DNA of 64,000 nucleotides from Acidobacteriota bacterium (GCA_012517875.1 JAAYUB010000111.1:17204-81203), one strand, 5' to 3'; shown: positions 16,921 through 27,980, counted from the stretch's first letter. Translations and numbers: made by a program. The notes: generated by a model from the letters alone, not told the origin.

Positions 16921-17262
16921 TCAGATCTTCTTCTTGACGGATTCTTTCTCTCCCTTGTAGGCCTGCTTGCCGGCTTCGATGGCGGCACTGATGACCTCTT
17001 TCTCACGGGCAACCATTTCCTTGCCACGGGAGATCAGGTCGGCGGTGTCGGCTTCAAGCTTTTCCTTCGTTTCCACGAGTTTCTGGCGGGCGGTCTGGAG
17101 GTGATCCTTGAGCGCCTCCGTCCCGTCCTTGACCTTGGTGGCGATCAGCTCGCGGGTCTCCTCGCCCGAACGCGGGGCGAACAACAGGGCGATGGTGGCG
17201 CCCACAAATCCGCCCAGAAGGAAGTACAGCGTCCGATCTCCCCACCTGCTTTTCTCTTCCAT
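16921..17262 (-). CDS. YtxH-domain membrane protein
   Basis: A 113-residue protein with a single N-terminal membrane helix containing GGFVGATIALLFAPRSGEETR (residues ~14-34, glycine motif plus LLFAPRSG), diagnostic of YtxH proteins, followed by a Lys/Glu-rich helix. ATG 17262 is fixed by GAGGAGG five bases upstream; an upstream in-frame start at 17310 would precede this site and lie on the transcription start. YtxH proteins are associated with general stress in Bacillus; the role here is not known. Confidence 0.85.
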   Translation of the reverse strand: MEEKSRWGDRTLYFLLGGFVGATIALLFAPRSGEETRELIATKVKDGTEALKDHLQTARQKLVETKEKLEADTADLISRGKEMVAREKEVISAAIEAGKQAYKGEKESVKKKI

Positions 17263-17318
17263 CGCGACCTCCTCGAAATTCGGAACTGAATCCGGTGCAG
17301 TGTATCTCAAGCTGTCTC

Positions 17319-17347
17319 ATTCTAGCAAATCTCATCAAGCCAGTAAA
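17319..17347 (-). promoter_or_regulatory. Promoter of the ytxH-DUF948 operon
   Basis: On the minus strand TTTACT (17342-17347), 17 bases, TAGAAT (17319-17324). The -35 is the same as in the dnaG promoter. Confidence 0.65.
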
Positions 17348-17434
17348 ACATGTTTGTGTCATTTGTCGAAGATCGAGCCGGGCGCCGTCGGGGCGAGTGA
17401 TACCGGTGCGGGCGGGGGGCGCGGAGCAATCCCC

Positions 17435-17463
17435 TTTCCAATTGGCCGCACGTGTCGTATCAT
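17435..17463 (+). promoter_or_regulatory. Candidate promoter of thiD
   Basis: TTTCCA (17435-17440), 17 bases, TATCAT (17458-17463), about 30 bases before the thiD ATG. No TPP riboswitch is seen in the leader. Confidence 0.45.
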
Positions 17464-17493
17464 GGGCTCTGAGCGCCATACCGAGGAGCTCCC

Positions 17494-18339
17494 ATGAATG
17501 CCGAACGCAAGATCAAAGATCTCATCGGTTCCCATCGGCCCTTTCGGTCCATCCTGGTCAAACCCCGTGTATTCAAGGCGTTGACAGTGGCGGGATCCGA
17601 CCCCTCCGGCGGTGCCGGGATCCAGGCTGACTTGAAGACATTCTCCAGCTTCGATGTCTACGGCAGCGCCGTGATCACCGCGCTCACCGCCCAGAACACC
17701 ACGGGCGTGGACGGCATCTTCACGGTGGAGCCGGACTTCATCCGACGCCAACTGACCATGGTGTTGGACGACCTCGGCCCCCAGCCGCTGAAGACCGGCA
17801 TGATTCCGACCACGGCCGCCATCGAGGTCATCGTGGCCGCCGTGGAGCAGTATAAGCTGAAGCAGCTCGTGGTGGACCCGGTGCTCATCGCGACCAGCGG
17901 CGACAAGCTGGTGGTCGAGACCACCCTGGATGCGCTCCGCCGCCTCATGGGACACGCGCTCCTGGTCACGCCGAACCTGTCGGAGGCGGCCCAATTGTCC
18001 GGCCTGACCCTAACCTCGTTCGACGACATGAAGGACGCGGCGCTCCAGATCTATCAGACCGGTGTGCGGAATGTCCTGATCAAAGGCGGGCATCTTCTCG
18101 ATGACGCCACCGACCTGTTCTTCGATGGCAAGGAATTCATCTTCCTGAAAGAAAAGCGGATACCCGTGGGCGACACGCATGGCACCGGTTGTACCTATTC
18201 AGCGGCGATCACCGCCGGGCTGGCCAAAGGGATGCCGCTGCTGGACGCGATCGTCAACGCCAAGATCTACATCACCCGGGCGCTGAAATTCCACCTCGAT
18301 GTGGGCAAGGGATCGAAGGTGCTGAATTTCAGGGTCTAG
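17494..18339 (+). CDS. thiD: Hydroxymethylpyrimidine/phosphomethylpyrimidine kinase
   Basis: Phosphorylates HMP and HMP-P in thiamine biosynthesis or salvage. The 281-residue protein has the ribokinase-fold ThiD motifs: VAGSDPSGGAGIQADLKTF (residues ~32-50), TALTAQNT, KTGMI, VDPVL, TPN and the catalytic GDTHGTGCTYSAAI (bases ~18169-18210). The ~25 residues before the first strand are longer than usual. GGAG lies 6 bases before the ATG. No other thiamine gene is nearby, which fits a salvage role or a scattered pathway. It is 12 bases from the MoxR gene, so they may be co-transcribed. Confidence 0.93.
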   Translation: MNAERKIKDLIGSHRPFRSILVKPRVFKALTVAGSDPSGGAGIQADLKTFSSFDVYGSAVITALTAQNTTGVDGIFTVEPDFIRRQLTMVLDDLGPQPLKTGMIPTTAAIEVIVAAVEQYKLKQLVVDPVLIATSGDKLVVETTLDALRRLMGHALLVTPNLSEAAQLSGLTLTSFDDMKDAALQIYQTGVRNVLIKGGHLLDDATDLFFDGKEFIFLKEKRIPVGDTHGTGCTYSAAITAGLAKGMPLLDAIVNAKIYITRALKFHLDVGKGSKVLNFRV

Positions 18340-18351
18340 CACAGGAGTGCG

Positions 18352-19305
18352 ATGACAGCCAACGGCCAGGACCTGGAACAGATCCGCTCCCTCATCGACA
18401 ACATCGGTTCCGTGCTGCTGGGCAAGGAGGATGTCGTCCGGCTGGCCGTTCTGGCCCTGCTGGCGGAGGGCCACCTCCTCATTGAGGACGTGCCGGGTGT
18501 CGGCAAGACCACGTTGGCGCAGGCGCTGGCCCGTTCCATCGACGGGACGTTCAAGCGCGTTCAGTTCACCAGCGACCTGCTGCCGTCGGACATCCTGGGC
18601 GTTTCCGTCTTCTTTCCCGAGGCCGGTGAGTTCCAGTTCAAGAAGGGCCCGGTCTTCGCCAACGTCGTGCTGGCCGACGAGATCAACCGGGCGACGCCCA
18701 AGACTCAGAGCGCCCTGCTTGAGGCCATGAACGAGCGCCGGGTGACCATGGACAACGTCACCTACCAGCTTCCGGCGCCGTTCCTCGTGCTCGCCACCCA
18801 GAATCCCGTAGAGTATCACGGCACGTTCCCGTTGCCCGAGTCGCAGCTGGACCGTTTTCTCATGCGCATCCGCGTGGGCTACCCCGATCCTGGCGAGGAG
18901 CGCCGCATCCTGCTGCAGAGCCGCGGGCCGGAGGCTGTGGAACGGCTGGCTCCGGCGATCGGCGTGGCGGCAGTTCAGGCGCTCAGCCAGCGCGCGCGGC
19001 AGGTGGAGGTCGAGGAAAGCCTCCTCGACTACATCATGGAAATCGTCACCGCCTCCCGACGCTCTCCGGCCATCCAGGTGGGGGTGAGCCCGCGCGGCTC
19101 GCTGGCGCTGTATCGGGCCGCCCAGGTCCAGGCGTTCCTGTCCGGCCGGTCCTACTGCATTCCCGATGACGTGAAACACGTGGCCGTGCCGGTGCTCTCC
19201 CACCGCATCATCCTGAAAAAGAAATACGCCCACCTGATGGATATCCGGGAAGAGGCCGAGGCCGTCATCGCCGAATTGATCGGGGGTATCCCGGTCCCGG
19301 TCTGA
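18352..19305 (+). CDS. MoxR-family AAA+ ATPase
   Basis: A 317-residue AAA+ ATPase of the MoxR family. Walker A is GVGKTTLAQA (bases ~18499-18528), Walker B is VVLADEINRA (~18664-18693), with the MoxR-typical ATQNPVEYHGTFPLPE (~18793-18840) and sensor regions. MoxR proteins act as chaperones that mature or insert metal-binding or membrane partners; a DUF58 protein and a transglutaminase downstream make the standard cluster. CAGGAG precedes the ATG. Spacing to the DUF58 gene is 17 bases. Confidence 0.93.
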   Translation: MTANGQDLEQIRSLIDNIGSVLLGKEDVVRLAVLALLAEGHLLIEDVPGVGKTTLAQALARSIDGTFKRVQFTSDLLPSDILGVSVFFPEAGEFQFKKGPVFANVVLADEINRATPKTQSALLEAMNERRVTMDNVTYQLPAPFLVLATQNPVEYHGTFPLPESQLDRFLMRIRVGYPDPGEERRILLQSRGPEAVERLAPAIGVAAVQALSQRARQVEVEESLLDYIMEIVTASRRSPAIQVGVSPRGSLALYRAAQVQAFLSGRSYCIPDDVKHVAVPVLSHRIILKKKYAHLMDIREEAEAVIAELIGGIPVPV

Positions 19306-19322
19306 GTCCGTCACGGAGCCCG

Positions 19323-20699
19323 ATGAAAACGTCCATCTGGAACCTGAAACGACCGTTTTTCTGGTCGCTGGTGCTGTCCGGCCTGTCGCTGGTCTGCCTC
19401 CAGCTGGCGGTGGCCATGTTCCGCCAGGGACTGCGCCGGCCGGGGTTCTTTCTGGCGCTGGCCGGCATGATCTGCCTGCTGGCGGAAGTGGTGCTCTTCG
19501 TGCCCGTGCTGGCCCGCAACGCCCTGCGCAGCGCGGGGCTGTCCATCCGGTTCCGCATCACCCAGGCGGGCTGGATCTACATCGGGCTGATCTTCCTGAT
19601 CGCCGTTGCCGCGGTCAACACCGGCAACAACCTGCTGTACATCGTGCTGGCGTTCATGATCTCGGCCATCGCCGTGTCCGGCGAGCTGTCCCGCATCCTG
19701 CTGTCCAGCCTGCGGGTGGCGGTGGATTACCAGGATTCGATCTTCGCCGGGGAATTCACCAGCTACCGCCTGCGGCTGCTTAACGCCAAGCGCTGGTTCC
19801 CGGCGTTTTCCGTGGGCGTGGATGGCCACCTGGTCAACAAGACGTGGCTGGCCGCCGCTGGGCTGGCCGAGACCAAGCCGAAGCGGCTGGACGCGCAAGC
19901 GCTCCAGGCGCGCGGCGTCCCCTGCATGCGGACCGTGGCCTACTTCCCGTACCTGTCGCCGCGCGGCACCGACACCCAGTCCTTCCAGGTGCGGTTCCTG
20001 CACCGCGGCCTCTACCGGATCGACGCCATCGAGGTGCTGACTGCCTTTCCCTTCGGTTTCTTCCGCAAGGGACGCAAGATCCAGGCGGCCGGCGAGCTCG
20101 TCGTCTTTCCCGAGCTGCTGGAGAAGGGCGATTTCCAGTCCTCTCTGGAACACCAGCTGGAGACCATACCGATCCTGCGGAAAGGCCTGGGGGCGGAACT
20201 CTTCGCGCTGCGGGAGTACATCCCCGGCGAGGACGTCCGCCACATTCATTGGAAGGCTTCGGCCCGCGTGGGACGCTACCTGGTCAAGGAGTACAGCACG
20301 GAGACCCTCCAATCCTACGTCCTGGTGCTCGATGAGGGCTACCCGGGCAACCTGGACGAGGTGCGGGTGCGCTACGAGCGGGCCATCTCGTTCCTGGCCA
20401 CGCTGGCCATGGAGTTGTACCAGCGTGGTAAAAGCGTGCGGGTCGTGCCCAGTCACAGCCGACCGCCGGAGGCGGGCGCGCGTTGCGATCTGCCGTCCGT
20501 GCTGGAGGATCTGGCGCTGTCATACCTGCGCCCGGTGGAAGACGCGCCCAATGCGCATCCCCTCAACAGTGCGCCGTTCGAGACCTGGCTGTCCGAGGAA
20601 GCGCCCGGCAGTCTGATTCTGTGCTCCTTTCGGAGTCCGGCGATGTTTTTCCGGCTCGCGCCGCACCTGGACGGCTACCTGGACCTGAACCAGATATGA
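19323..20699 (+). CDS. DUF58-domain membrane protein
   Basis: A 458-residue protein with hydrophobic segments at residues ~14-65 and two spans near ~80-120, followed by a soluble DUF58 domain carrying the diagnostic EDVRHIHWKASAR (bases ~20230-20268) and a degenerate von Willebrand A-like fold. DUF58 proteins partner with MoxR ATPases. The stop codon overlaps the next gene's ATG (ATGA), so expression is coupled to the transglutaminase. Confidence 0.9.
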   Translation: MKTSIWNLKRPFFWSLVLSGLSLVCLQLAVAMFRQGLRRPGFFLALAGMICLLAEVVLFVPVLARNALRSAGLSIRFRITQAGWIYIGLIFLIAVAAVNTGNNLLYIVLAFMISAIAVSGELSRILLSSLRVAVDYQDSIFAGEFTSYRLRLLNAKRWFPAFSVGVDGHLVNKTWLAAAGLAETKPKRLDAQALQARGVPCMRTVAYFPYLSPRGTDTQSFQVRFLHRGLYRIDAIEVLTAFPFGFFRKGRKIQAAGELVVFPELLEKGDFQSSLEHQLETIPILRKGLGAELFALREYIPGEDVRHIHWKASARVGRYLVKEYSTETLQSYVLVLDEGYPGNLDEVRVRYERAISFLATLAMELYQRGKSVRVVPSHSRPPEAGARCDLPSVLEDLALSYLRPVEDAPNAHPLNSAPFETWLSEEAPGSLILCSFRSPAMFFRLAPHLDGYLDLNQI

Positions 20700-22906
20700 A
20701 ATACCGGCGCCTCTTCAAAACCGTGTTCTACCAGCTGATCCTGTCGGGATTCGGAGCGCTGGCCTTCACCGGCAAGCTCGGTTGGCTCACCTGCGCCGTC
20801 TACCTGGCGGCGCTGGCCGCGGCTTACGTCAAAGGAGAGGAGATCTCGCGCCGCCATGCCGGGTTTACGCGCGGCTCGATGCTGGCGATTTTCGTCGCGT
20901 TCGTGGCCGGTTTCGCGGTGGATTTCCTCCTGTTGGCGGGCGAGTTCACCGTGGCGGTGATCCACGTGGCCATGGCGGTGTCGATCCTGAAGCTGTTCAC
21001 CGCCCGCACGGCGCGGGACTACCTGTACCTGTTCCTCATCGCGTTCGGTTATCTGCTGGTGTCCACGACCTTCACGATTGACATCGGCTTCGCGCTGTTC
21101 GCGTCCTGGTTCATGATTGCGGGGATCCTGGCGCTGATGCTGTTCGAGATCCGGACGGCGTCCATCTACTTCTCCCAGCGCGGCGATACGGATGTTGACG
21201 AGACGCCGCGGCCGCCGCTGGAACCGGCCTCGCCCGGCCGGATCAACGTGTCGGCGGGACTGGTCACCGCGCTGGGCGGGTTGATCTACGTGCTGATGAT
21301 CGGTTTGACGATCCCGCTGTTCACCATCCTGCCCCGGTTGTCTTTCGGCATGTGGCAGTTGAACCTGTCGGACCGGCAGGAGATCAGTGGGTTTTCCGAC
21401 ACCACCGAGCTCGGCGACGTCACCTCGATCAAACTCAACGACGCGGTGGTCATGCGGATCCGCACCGATCCGGAACCGGACCGGCTGCCGCCGGACCTGA
21501 AATGGAAGGGCATCGCCCTGGACCGGTACGACGGGCGCGGGTGGGGGCTGTCGGTGCCCTGGAAGCAGGTGGTGGCGCTCAGCCCGGAGGGGCTCTATCC
21601 GCTGGCCCGACGTCACAGTCCCGAACGGCTGCTGTATCAGGAGGTGTTCCTTGAGCCCATCACGTCGCAGGTGCTGTTCCTGGCCCACCGGCAACTGGCT
21701 CTCACCCGCGACGTCCGGAGCGTCTCGCTGGCCTGCACGGGCACGCCCACCAAGGGATACGAGCATTATCAGAAATTCCGCTACGCCGGTTACTCGGACA
21801 TTCACCGCTACAGCGAGGCGGAGCTCGGCCAGGCGCCGGCCGGCTATCCGCTCGGCCTCTCGACGACGCTGCTGGAGATCCCGGCGTACTCGCCGCGGAT
21901 CGCCCAGCGAGTGGCCGATGTCACCCGTGGCATCGATTCGCCCTTCCGACAGGCCCGGGCGCTGGAGGCTTACCTCCGCACTAATTACGCCTATGCGCTG
22001 GAGATGGAGCCGTGTCCTCCGGACCGTGACCCGGTGGAGTTCTTCCTCTTCGACATGAAGCGCGGCCACTGCGAGTACTTCGCCTCGGCCTTGGCCATCA
22101 TGTTGCGGTATGCCAAGATCCCGGCGCAGGTGGTCAACGGCTTTCAACGGGGCGACATCAATCCGTTCAACGGCGTCATCGTCGTCCGGCAATCCGATGC
22201 CCACAGCTGGGTGGAAGCCTGTTTCGTCAAGTCCGGTTGGGTGGAGTTCGATGCCACGCCGCCGGTGCGAGAACCCGATCGGTCCCGCTACCTGGCGTTT
22301 CTGGATAATCTGCTCGAATCAGTGGAGTTTCTCTGGATCCAGGACGTGGTCAACTATGATGTCTCCGATCAGGTGCAACTCCTCCGTTCCCTTCGGTCGG
22401 GCGCGGCGGGTTGGCGTCAGACCGTCGCCCGGACGCTCAAGCGGGTTCAGGAGTGGCTGAACGATCAAGTGGCTGTGGCGTGGCTCCGCGCCGCCGATCT
22501 GGCGGAGGCGCGGGGCGGCGCGCTCACGGCGATAGGTGCGGCGGTTCTCGTGGCTCTCGTGGCGCTGTGGGGGCTGCGGCGGCGGTTCGATGCCTCCGGT
22601 CGGCGGTTGCGTCGCGAAGGCGGGCCGGGCCGGGCCGCCGGACTGGTCTATCAGCGTTTCCTGAAACTGGCCGCCCGGGCCGGCTTCCGGAAGGAGGCGC
22701 GTGAGACGCCGCGCGAATTCGCCCAGCGGTTGGGCGGCGCCCTGCCCGCCGGACTGCTACTGGAATTCACCGACCTTTACTATGACCTGCGCTTCAACCC
22801 GCGCAGCGTCGTGGCCGAGATTATGCCGCGGCTGCACGGGTTGATGCGCCAGCTCGAATCCCTGGCCGAGGGACCCAGGCGGCCGGGCCGGGGGCGCCGA
22901 GCTTGA
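20696..22906 (+). CDS. TgpA-like membrane transglutaminase (DUF3488)
   Basis: A 736-residue protein with a cluster of N-terminal membrane spans (to about residue 220), a periplasmic transglutaminase-like domain and one C-terminal span near base 22530 followed by a DUF4129-like tail. The cysteine-protease-fold triad is visible: Cys in RGHCEYFASA (~22060-22089), His in DAHSWVEA (~22198-22221) and Asp in VEFDATPP (~22243-22266). TgpA of Pseudomonas has the same layout and is essential, but its substrate is unclear. ATG 20696 overlaps the DUF58 stop; an upstream frame extension is not used. Confidence 0.9.
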   Translation: MKYRRLFKTVFYQLILSGFGALAFTGKLGWLTCAVYLAALAAAYVKGEEISRRHAGFTRGSMLAIFVAFVAGFAVDFLLLAGEFTVAVIHVAMAVSILKLFTARTARDYLYLFLIAFGYLLVSTTFTIDIGFALFASWFMIAGILALMLFEIRTASIYFSQRGDTDVDETPRPPLEPASPGRINVSAGLVTALGGLIYVLMIGLTIPLFTILPRLSFGMWQLNLSDRQEISGFSDTTELGDVTSIKLNDAVVMRIRTDPEPDRLPPDLKWKGIALDRYDGRGWGLSVPWKQVVALSPEGLYPLARRHSPERLLYQEVFLEPITSQVLFLAHRQLALTRDVRSVSLACTGTPTKGYEHYQKFRYAGYSDIHRYSEAELGQAPAGYPLGLSTTLLEIPAYSPRIAQRVADVTRGIDSPFRQARALEAYLRTNYAYALEMEPCPPDRDPVEFFLFDMKRGHCEYFASALAIMLRYAKIPAQVVNGFQRGDINPFNGVIVVRQSDAHSWVEACFVKSGWVEFDATPPVREPDRSRYLAFLDNLLESVEFLWIQDVVNYDVSDQVQLLRSLRSGAAGWRQTVARTLKRVQEWLNDQVAVAWLRAADLAEARGGALTAIGAAVLVALVALWGLRRRFDASGRRLRREGGPGRAAGLVYQRFLKLAARAGFRKEARETPREFAQRLGGALPAGLLLEFTDLYYDLRFNPRSVVAEIMPRLHGLMRQLESLAEGPRRPGRGRRA

Positions 22907-22912
22907 TTCGGC

Positions 22913-22918
22913 AGGAGG
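22913..22918 (+). promoter_or_regulatory. Ribosome-binding site that decides the kinase start
   Basis: AGGAGG five bases before ATG 22924. A TTG at 22903, seven codons upstream and overlapping the preceding gene's stop, has no such site. Confidence 0.7.
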
Positions 22919-22923
22919 CAACC

Positions 22924-25614
22924 ATGAACCGGCAACCCGAGCATCCCGATTCCCCGCCCGCCGGCGGCGAAGCGCCCACCGAACGGGTGGAGCGGAGCGG
23001 CCCGGCGCTGCGCCCGGCCTTGGGTCCCGACGACCGGGTCGGCCCTTACACCATCCTCGACCGGCTGGGGGAAGGGGGAATGGGGGTTGTGTACCTGGCC
23101 GAGCAGCGCGAGCCGGTCAGCCGACGCGTGGCGCTCAAACTGATGCGGTGGGGCGGCGATTCCGAGTCGGTGGTCGCCCGGTTCGAATCGGAACGCCAAG
23201 CGTTGGCCCTCATGAGCCATCCCCACATCGCCCAGGTCTTCGACGCCGGCACCACGCCCGACGGACGCCCCTTCTTCGTCATGGAGTTCGTCCAGGGAGT
23301 GCCCATCACATCATACTGCGATGCGCGGAAAGCCGACACCCGCCGGCGCCTCGAGTTGTTCATGCAGGTCTGCCATGCCATCCAGCACGCCCATTTCAAG
23401 GGGATCATCCACCGGGACATCAAGCCGTCGAACGTCCTCGTGACGGACCGGGAGGGGCAGGCGGTTCCCAAGGTGATCGATTTCGGCGTGGCCAAGGCCA
23501 CCGGCCGGCGCCTCACCGACCGCGAGGTCCACACCGAGATCGGCCAGCTCATCGGCACGCCGGCCTACATGAGCCCGGAGCAGGCGGAGATGAGCGCCCT
23601 CGACGTGGACACGCGCAGCGACATCTACAGCCTCGGGGTCCTGCTCTACGAGCTGCTGGCCGGGCGACTCCCCTTCGACCTGACGGAGGCGCGGCAGAAG
23701 GGCTACGCCGAGGTGCAGCGGCAGATCCGCGACGTGGAGCCGCCCACGCCAAGCTCCAAACTCAGCACGCTGGGTGAGGCGGCGGCGGAAGTGGCCGGCC
23801 GGCGAGGCGCCGAGCCGCGCGCGCTGGCCCGGGACCTGCGCGGCGACCTGGACTGGATCACCATGAAGGCCATGGCCAAGGACCGGAACCGCCGCTACGC
23901 CACGGCGGCGGAGATGGCGGCGGACATCCAGCGCCATCTGAATCACCAGCCGGTGTTCGCCGGACCGCCCGAGTGGAGCTACCGTTTCCGCAAATTCGTC
24001 CGGCGGCACCGGCCGGCGGTCATTGCCACCGCCGCCATCGCGGCCGCCCTGCTGCTCGGTCTGGCGGGCACGACCGCGGCCCTGCTGCAGGCCCGCCGCG
24101 CGGAGCAGGAGGCCCGGCGCCAGGCCCAGCGGGCCGAGGAGGTGACGGCGTTTCTGACCGGGATGCTCCAATCTCCGGATCCGTACCTGGACGGCCGGGA
24201 TGTGCGGGTGGCGGACCTGCTGCGACGGGCTACGATCAACCTAAACAACGACACCACCCTGGACTCTGAGACCAAAGCCGCCGTGCACATGGCCCTGTCC
24301 AGGCCGTACATGGTCCTGGGACAGTTTGAGGACGCCGCCGCCCAGCTCAACGCGGCGCTGGAACTGCGCCGCCGGACTCTCGGTCTCCGGCATCCCGACA
24401 CTCTGATGACAATATCCGACCTTGCGCTCCTGTACACCAACCAGGGCCGTCTCGACCAGGCCCAGCCGCTGCATGAGCAGGCGGTCGAGGGCTTGAAGGC
24501 CTTGCAAGCCCCGGCTGGCCTGGAACGGCTGACTGCCCTCGAACGATGGGGGGATTTCTGGCTGGCCAAGGGGGATCCGGCCCGCGCGGAGAAGATCTAT
24601 CGGGAAACTCTGGAGTTCTGGCAAACGCCGACGGCCCGCGCCAAGACCTGTCTGCGGCTGGCCACGTCGAGTCAGGAACAGGGCCGGCTGGAGGAGGCGG
24701 AGACGTTCGCCCGCCAGGCGCTGGCGGCTGCCTCGTCGGGGTTGGGTCCGGACCATCCGGAGGTGCTCGACGCCGAGGGCGTGCTGGCGTCCATCCTGAC
24801 ATACCGCGGCAAGAACGCCGAGGCCGTCCCGCTCATGGAGCACGCCCTCGCCGCCCATGAGAAACAGTTTGGCCCGGAGCACACGGTCGTGGCGACGGAT
24901 CTGTTCACGCTGGCCAACGCCCAACTGGCGCTCGGGCGCCTCGATGACGCCGAGCGCAGCGTCCGCCGGGGGCTGGATATCATGGCCCGCCGACCGGAGC
25001 GCGGCACGATCGCCGAACTGATGCTCACCAACACCTATGCCAGCGTGCTGCGCCTGCGGGGCCGTCCGGACGAGGCCGCGGCGGTCCTGCAAGACGAGCT
25101 GGCTCTCGGCGCCAAGCAGATGGGGCGCGAACACAACGTGGTGCTCAACGCGTACTCCGAACTAGCTCTCAACCTGTTGCGGGCGGGACGCGGCCCGGAG
25201 GCCGAACAGATCATCCGGGAGAATCTGGCCGTTCGGGAGCGGACCCAGGGACCGAACCATCCGGGCACGATCATTGAAACCCTGAATCTGGCCAGCGGAC
25301 TGGTCCGTCGGCAAGCGTATGCCGAGGCGGAACAACTGGCCCGATCGGCGCTGGAGCGGGCCAGCGCGATTTGGCCGCCGGGCCACGAGGCCATCCTCAG
25401 CCTGCAGACGACGCTGGCGAAATGCCACATGGGCCGACGGCAGTATGCCGAGGCGGCGGCGGTCCTGCAGCCTGCCTATGCCACCGCGCGATCAAGCCTG
25501 GGGGAGGAGCACCGCGTCACCCTGCGGATCCGCGAACTGCTCACCGAGCTCAACACGGTCCGGGGAAGGCCGGAGAGAGTCCCGGCGCTGGATTCCGGCA
25601 AGACCCCTGGTTGA
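22924..25614 (+). CDS. Membrane Ser/Thr protein kinase with C-terminal TPR sensor domain
   Basis: An 896-residue Hanks-type kinase. Glycine loop GEGGMGVVYLAE (residues 49-60), ATP-binding Lys72, catalytic HRDIKPSN (163-170), DFG (186-188) and GTPAYMSPEQ (211-220) are all intact, so it should be active. One membrane span (~363-388) is followed by an alanine/arginine-rich helix and about ten TPR units of kinesin-light-chain type, each ending in patterns such as LGPDHPEVL. The TPR half should lie in the periplasm and sense or scaffold a signal. This architecture is common in Acidobacteriota and Planctomycetota. The ABC exporter begins 109 bases downstream behind its own promoter. Confidence 0.93.
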   Translation: MNRQPEHPDSPPAGGEAPTERVERSGPALRPALGPDDRVGPYTILDRLGEGGMGVVYLAEQREPVSRRVALKLMRWGGDSESVVARFESERQALALMSHPHIAQVFDAGTTPDGRPFFVMEFVQGVPITSYCDARKADTRRRLELFMQVCHAIQHAHFKGIIHRDIKPSNVLVTDREGQAVPKVIDFGVAKATGRRLTDREVHTEIGQLIGTPAYMSPEQAEMSALDVDTRSDIYSLGVLLYELLAGRLPFDLTEARQKGYAEVQRQIRDVEPPTPSSKLSTLGEAAAEVAGRRGAEPRALARDLRGDLDWITMKAMAKDRNRRYATAAEMAADIQRHLNHQPVFAGPPEWSYRFRKFVRRHRPAVIATAAIAAALLLGLAGTTAALLQARRAEQEARRQAQRAEEVTAFLTGMLQSPDPYLDGRDVRVADLLRRATINLNNDTTLDSETKAAVHMALSRPYMVLGQFEDAAAQLNAALELRRRTLGLRHPDTLMTISDLALLYTNQGRLDQAQPLHEQAVEGLKALQAPAGLERLTALERWGDFWLAKGDPARAEKIYRETLEFWQTPTARAKTCLRLATSSQEQGRLEEAETFARQALAAASSGLGPDHPEVLDAEGVLASILTYRGKNAEAVPLMEHALAAHEKQFGPEHTVVATDLFTLANAQLALGRLDDAERSVRRGLDIMARRPERGTIAELMLTNTYASVLRLRGRPDEAAAVLQDELALGAKQMGREHNVVLNAYSELALNLLRAGRGPEAEQIIRENLAVRERTQGPNHPGTIIETLNLASGLVRRQAYAEAEQLARSALERASAIWPPGHEAILSLQTTLAKCHMGRRQYAEAAAVLQPAYATARSSLGEEHRVTLRIRELLTELNTVRGRPERVPALDSGKTPG

Positions 25615-25632
25615 TCCGGTTGTTCGGGCCGG

Positions 25633-25661
25633 TTGTATTCCCGTCGTCCGTGAAATAGAAT
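25633..25661 (+). promoter_or_regulatory. Candidate promoter of the NatAB-like operon
   Basis: TTGTAT (25633-25638), 17 bases, TAGAAT (25656-25661), in the gap between the kinase and the ABC ATPase. Confidence 0.5.
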
Positions 25662-25723
25662 GCCACGATGGCAAACAAAACCCGTCAATATGATTCCAAC
25701 TTGAACCGAGGAGGTAACCCCGC

Positions 25724-26624
<901 letters not shown>

Positions 26625-26635
<11 letters not shown>

Positions 26636-27923
26636 AACCTGGGAAATCATCCGTCGGGAATACCTGGAGCGGGTCACCAAAAAGAGCTTCTGGATCGGCA
26701 CCGTGCTGATGCCGGTACTGATGCTGGCCATGCTCTTCGTGCCGGGTCTGCTGATGCAGGTGTCGCTGGACAAGGAGCTGCGGATTGCCGTGATCGACCG
26801 GAGCGGCAAGGTGTTCGAACCGCTCAAGGAGAACCTGGAAAAAGCACAGGCGGAGGCAGCGAAGGCCGAGCCCAGTCCGTTCATCATCGAACGTCGCGAG
26901 GCCGGAGCCGACCTGGATGCCACCCTGGCCGGCATCAAGCAGGAGATTGGAGACAAGAAGCTCGAGGGATGCCTCATCGTCGGGCCCGACTTCGACGCGG
27001 AGGACAACTTTCATTACTTCGGGCGCAACGTCAACAACCTGACGGTCATCCGCGGCCTGCAGGGCGGGCTGAATCCCATCGTCGTCGCCGACCGGCTCAC
27101 CCGCAACAACATCAACGCTCCGCCGGAGAAGATCCGCGAGTGGATCCGCCGCGTGGAACTGGTCACGTTCCAGGTGGCCGCAGGCGGCGACAGCAAGAAG
27201 AGCGATCTCGGCTCCTCGATCTTCATCACGTTCACCTTCGTGATGATCCTGTACGTGTCGCTGCTGGTCTATGGCATCGCCAACCTGCGCGGTGTCCTTG
27301 AGGAGAAGACCACCCGCATCATGGAGGTGCTGCTGGCCAACTTCACGGCGAAGCAGATCATGACCGGCAAGCTGATCGGGATCGGCCTGGTGGGGCTCAC
27401 CCAGATGCTGGTCTACTCCCTGACCGGCGGCGTCATCGCGGCGTACGGGGCGGTCACGGCCGCGCAGATGAGCCCGGAGCTCGCCGAAGGGCTGGCTGCG
27501 GTCAATCCCATGTCGCTCGTGTACTTCGTTGTCTTCTTCGTGCTGGGTTATTTCATCTTCTCGGCGATGTTCCTGGCCATCGGGTCGCTCTGCTCCACGG
27601 AGGAAGACGCCCAGAACATGCAGGGGCCGGTGATCATGCTGCTGGTCGTTCCCATGGTCAGCACGATGTTCTTCATCTCCAATCCCGACTCGCTCATCGC
27701 GGTGATCATCTCGTTGATTCCCGTGTTCACGCCCATGGTGATGATGATGCGGATCCTGGTGCAGACCCCGCCGTTGTGGCAGATCCTGCTGTCGATCGTC
27801 CTGAGCGTGGCGTTCATGGTGGGCCTGATGTGGGCGGTGGCCAAGATCTTCCGCATCGGGGTGCTCATGTACGGCAAGCGGCCATCGGTCAAGGAAATCA
27901 TCCACTGGTTCAAGGCGGCCTGA
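26625..27923 (+). CDS. ABC-2 type permease (NatB-like)
   Basis: A 432-residue membrane protein with one span at residues ~22-45, a large extracytoplasmic loop (~50-195), and five further spans between bases ~27220 and 27870. This is the ABC2_membrane_3/NatB layout. AGGGAG precedes the ATG, which overlaps the end of the ATPase gene, so the two subunits are made together. A strong hairpin follows. Confidence 0.9.
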
Positions 27924-27943
27924 GCGCTGCCGCCAGGGAACGG

Positions 27944-27980
27944 AAAACAAGCGGCCGGGTCACGGGGACCCGGCCGCTTG
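27944..27980. terminator. Bidirectional terminator between natB-like and CoA-transferase genes
   Basis: A perfect 14-base-pair stem (27948-27961 with 27967-27980) and a 5-base loop. On the minus strand it is followed by TTTT (27947-27944), so it is a good terminator for the CoA-transferase; on the plus strand the T-run is weaker (CTCTTT). Confidence 0.8.

Noticed and set aside
17341..17493. TPP riboswitch upstream of thiD
   Set aside because: The CTGAGA core and its partner loops are not present; only an ordinary promoter-like pair is seen.
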